Assembly: GCA_021821885.1 (NCBI GenBank)
Contig: JAKARO010000006.1
Coordinates: 1-64,000 of the forward strand
From: Pseudomonadota bacterium
GTDB taxonomy: Bacteria > Pseudomonadota > Gammaproteobacteria > Acidithiobacillales > Acidithiobacillaceae
DNA: 64,000 bases
Reading direction: 5' to 3'
The position numbers were made by a program, and so were the translations under genes. The notes below the pieces were generated by a model. That model did not search any database, had not been told where the DNA came from, and saw only the letters and a program-made list of their open reading frames with translations. Shown one piece after another: positions 63,483 through 64,000 of this stretch. Position 1 is the first letter of the stretch; each line of letters begins with the position of its first letter.

Positions 63483-64000
63483 TCAGCTCCGGAAAACATC
63501 AAAGGGGTCAATCCTGATAACCCGGCGGATCCCGATATAGCTGGAGATAACAGAGATCACCAGTACCATGGCAAAAGCCAGCAGGAGATTCTGGTAATTG
63601 ATGACGGCGGCATAGTTGGGAATCCTGAGCCGGCTGAAGCCGATCAGTGCAGAGGAAAACAGCACACCCAGGCCATATCCCAGGAATCCTACGACCAGGG
63701 CCTGGAAGACGATCATCCGGATGAGATCACTGCCCCTCGCACCAATAGCCTTGAGTGCGCCAAAACGTTCCAGATTGTCAAGGACAAACATGTAAAATGT
63801 CTCTCCTGCAATCGAAAGGCCGACGATGAAACTGATCAGGGTCATAATCAGAATGTTGATGCCCATGGCAGTCTGGAATTCATAGAACCGGTCGTTACGA
63901 CGGATGAATCCCTGGTTGGTCAGCGCCAGATAGCCCAGTTTCCGGACCTGCTCCTCAATTTCCGGGATATCCTGGCTCCTTTTGGGCTGCACCAGAATAT
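63483..64000 (-). CDS. FtsX-like permease of the ABC exporter (partial)
   Basis: This is only the C-terminal part; the reading frame is open to the window edge (upstream residues read ILVQPKRSQ), so the start is outside. Three C-terminal membrane helices are visible (INILIMTLISFIVGLSIAGE, VFQALVVGFLGYGLGVLFSSA, LLLAFAMVLVISVISSYIGI) with the conserved GALKAIGARGSDL loop, ending in the family-typical RRVIRIDPFDVFR. Confidence 0.88.
   Translation of the reverse strand, partial: ILVQPKRSQDIPEIEEQVRKLGYLALTNQGFIRRNDRFYEFQTAMGINILIMTLISFIVGLSIAGETFYMFVLDNLERFGALKAIGARGSDLIRMIVFQALVVGFLGYGLGVLFSSALIGFSRLRIPNYAAVINYQNLLLAFAMVLVISVISSYIGIRRVIRIDPFDVFRS

Overview
The window looks like chromosomal DNA of an acidophilic or sulfur/iron-oxidising chemolithoautotroph, most likely Acidithiobacillus or a close relative. 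The evidence is a complete alpha-carboxysome locus with form IA RuBisCO, CbbQ/CbbO activase and a DAB-type inorganic carbon pump, sulfur-relay and redox genes (DsrE, FdxA, TauE-like), moderately high GC, and the style of the surrounding housekeeping genes. The genus is an inference; no rRNA is present.

Layout. 1-13.7 kb: tRNA-Ala(CGC), a methyltransferase, a TauE-like exporter, a D,D-carboxypeptidase, a DHA2 efflux pump, a pseudouridine synthase, a stand-alone encapsulated-ferritin-like protein, HemW, a Lon-substrate-domain protein, a cNMP-binding protein, a host-attachment-type protein, an aspartate-type aminotransferase, PurT, and a gnd-zwf operon for oxidative pentose phosphate metabolism. 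13.9-16.1 kb: an ArsR regulator, then a thioredoxin-like protein translationally coupled to an orphan histidine kinase. 16.1-36.9 kb: the CO2-concentrating locus. A 19-gene minus-strand operon runs cbbL-cbbS-csoS2-csoSCA-csoS4A-csoS4B-csoS1(x3)-bacterioferritin-like-acRAF-mcdA-mcdB-cbbO-dabB-membrane ORF-dabA-CPII-cbbQ. cbbR is divergent at its head, and a convergent csoS1D-Nudix pair faces its tail. Together these genes encode the enzyme, its scaffold, carbonic anhydrase, shell, assembly factor, positioning system, activase and bicarbonate supply.

36.9-42.9 kb: HAD phosphatase, DusA, a 1.2 kb stretch without a convincing gene but with a clear minus-strand terminator, a 2-Cys peroxiredoxin, DsrE-like protein, FdxA and MsbA. 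42.9-53.0 kb: an uninterrupted 11-gene minus-strand train, moaD-moaE-yajQ-hugZ-like-gcvT-gcvH-gcvPA-gcvPB-moxR-DUF58-tgpA, which includes the glycine cleavage system able to recycle photorespiratory glycine. 53.1-64 kb: SohB, DUF423, a complex-I-assembly-like epimerase, an osmoregulated periplasmic glucan locus (opgG-unknown-opgH-Sel1), a small membrane protein with a secreted Gly/Pro/Tyr-rich protein, and a MacAB-like ABC exporter whose permease runs off the window.

The best leads are a frame-correct -1 ribosomal frameshift signal inside csoS2 (C_CCA_AAA, 4-nt spacer, 12-bp stem), homogenised csoS1 copies with hairpins across their stop codons, an extra membrane gene between dabB and dabA, a Nudix hydrolase coupled to csoS1D, a tagless EncFtn, and three convergent gene pairs that share a CTAG double stop.
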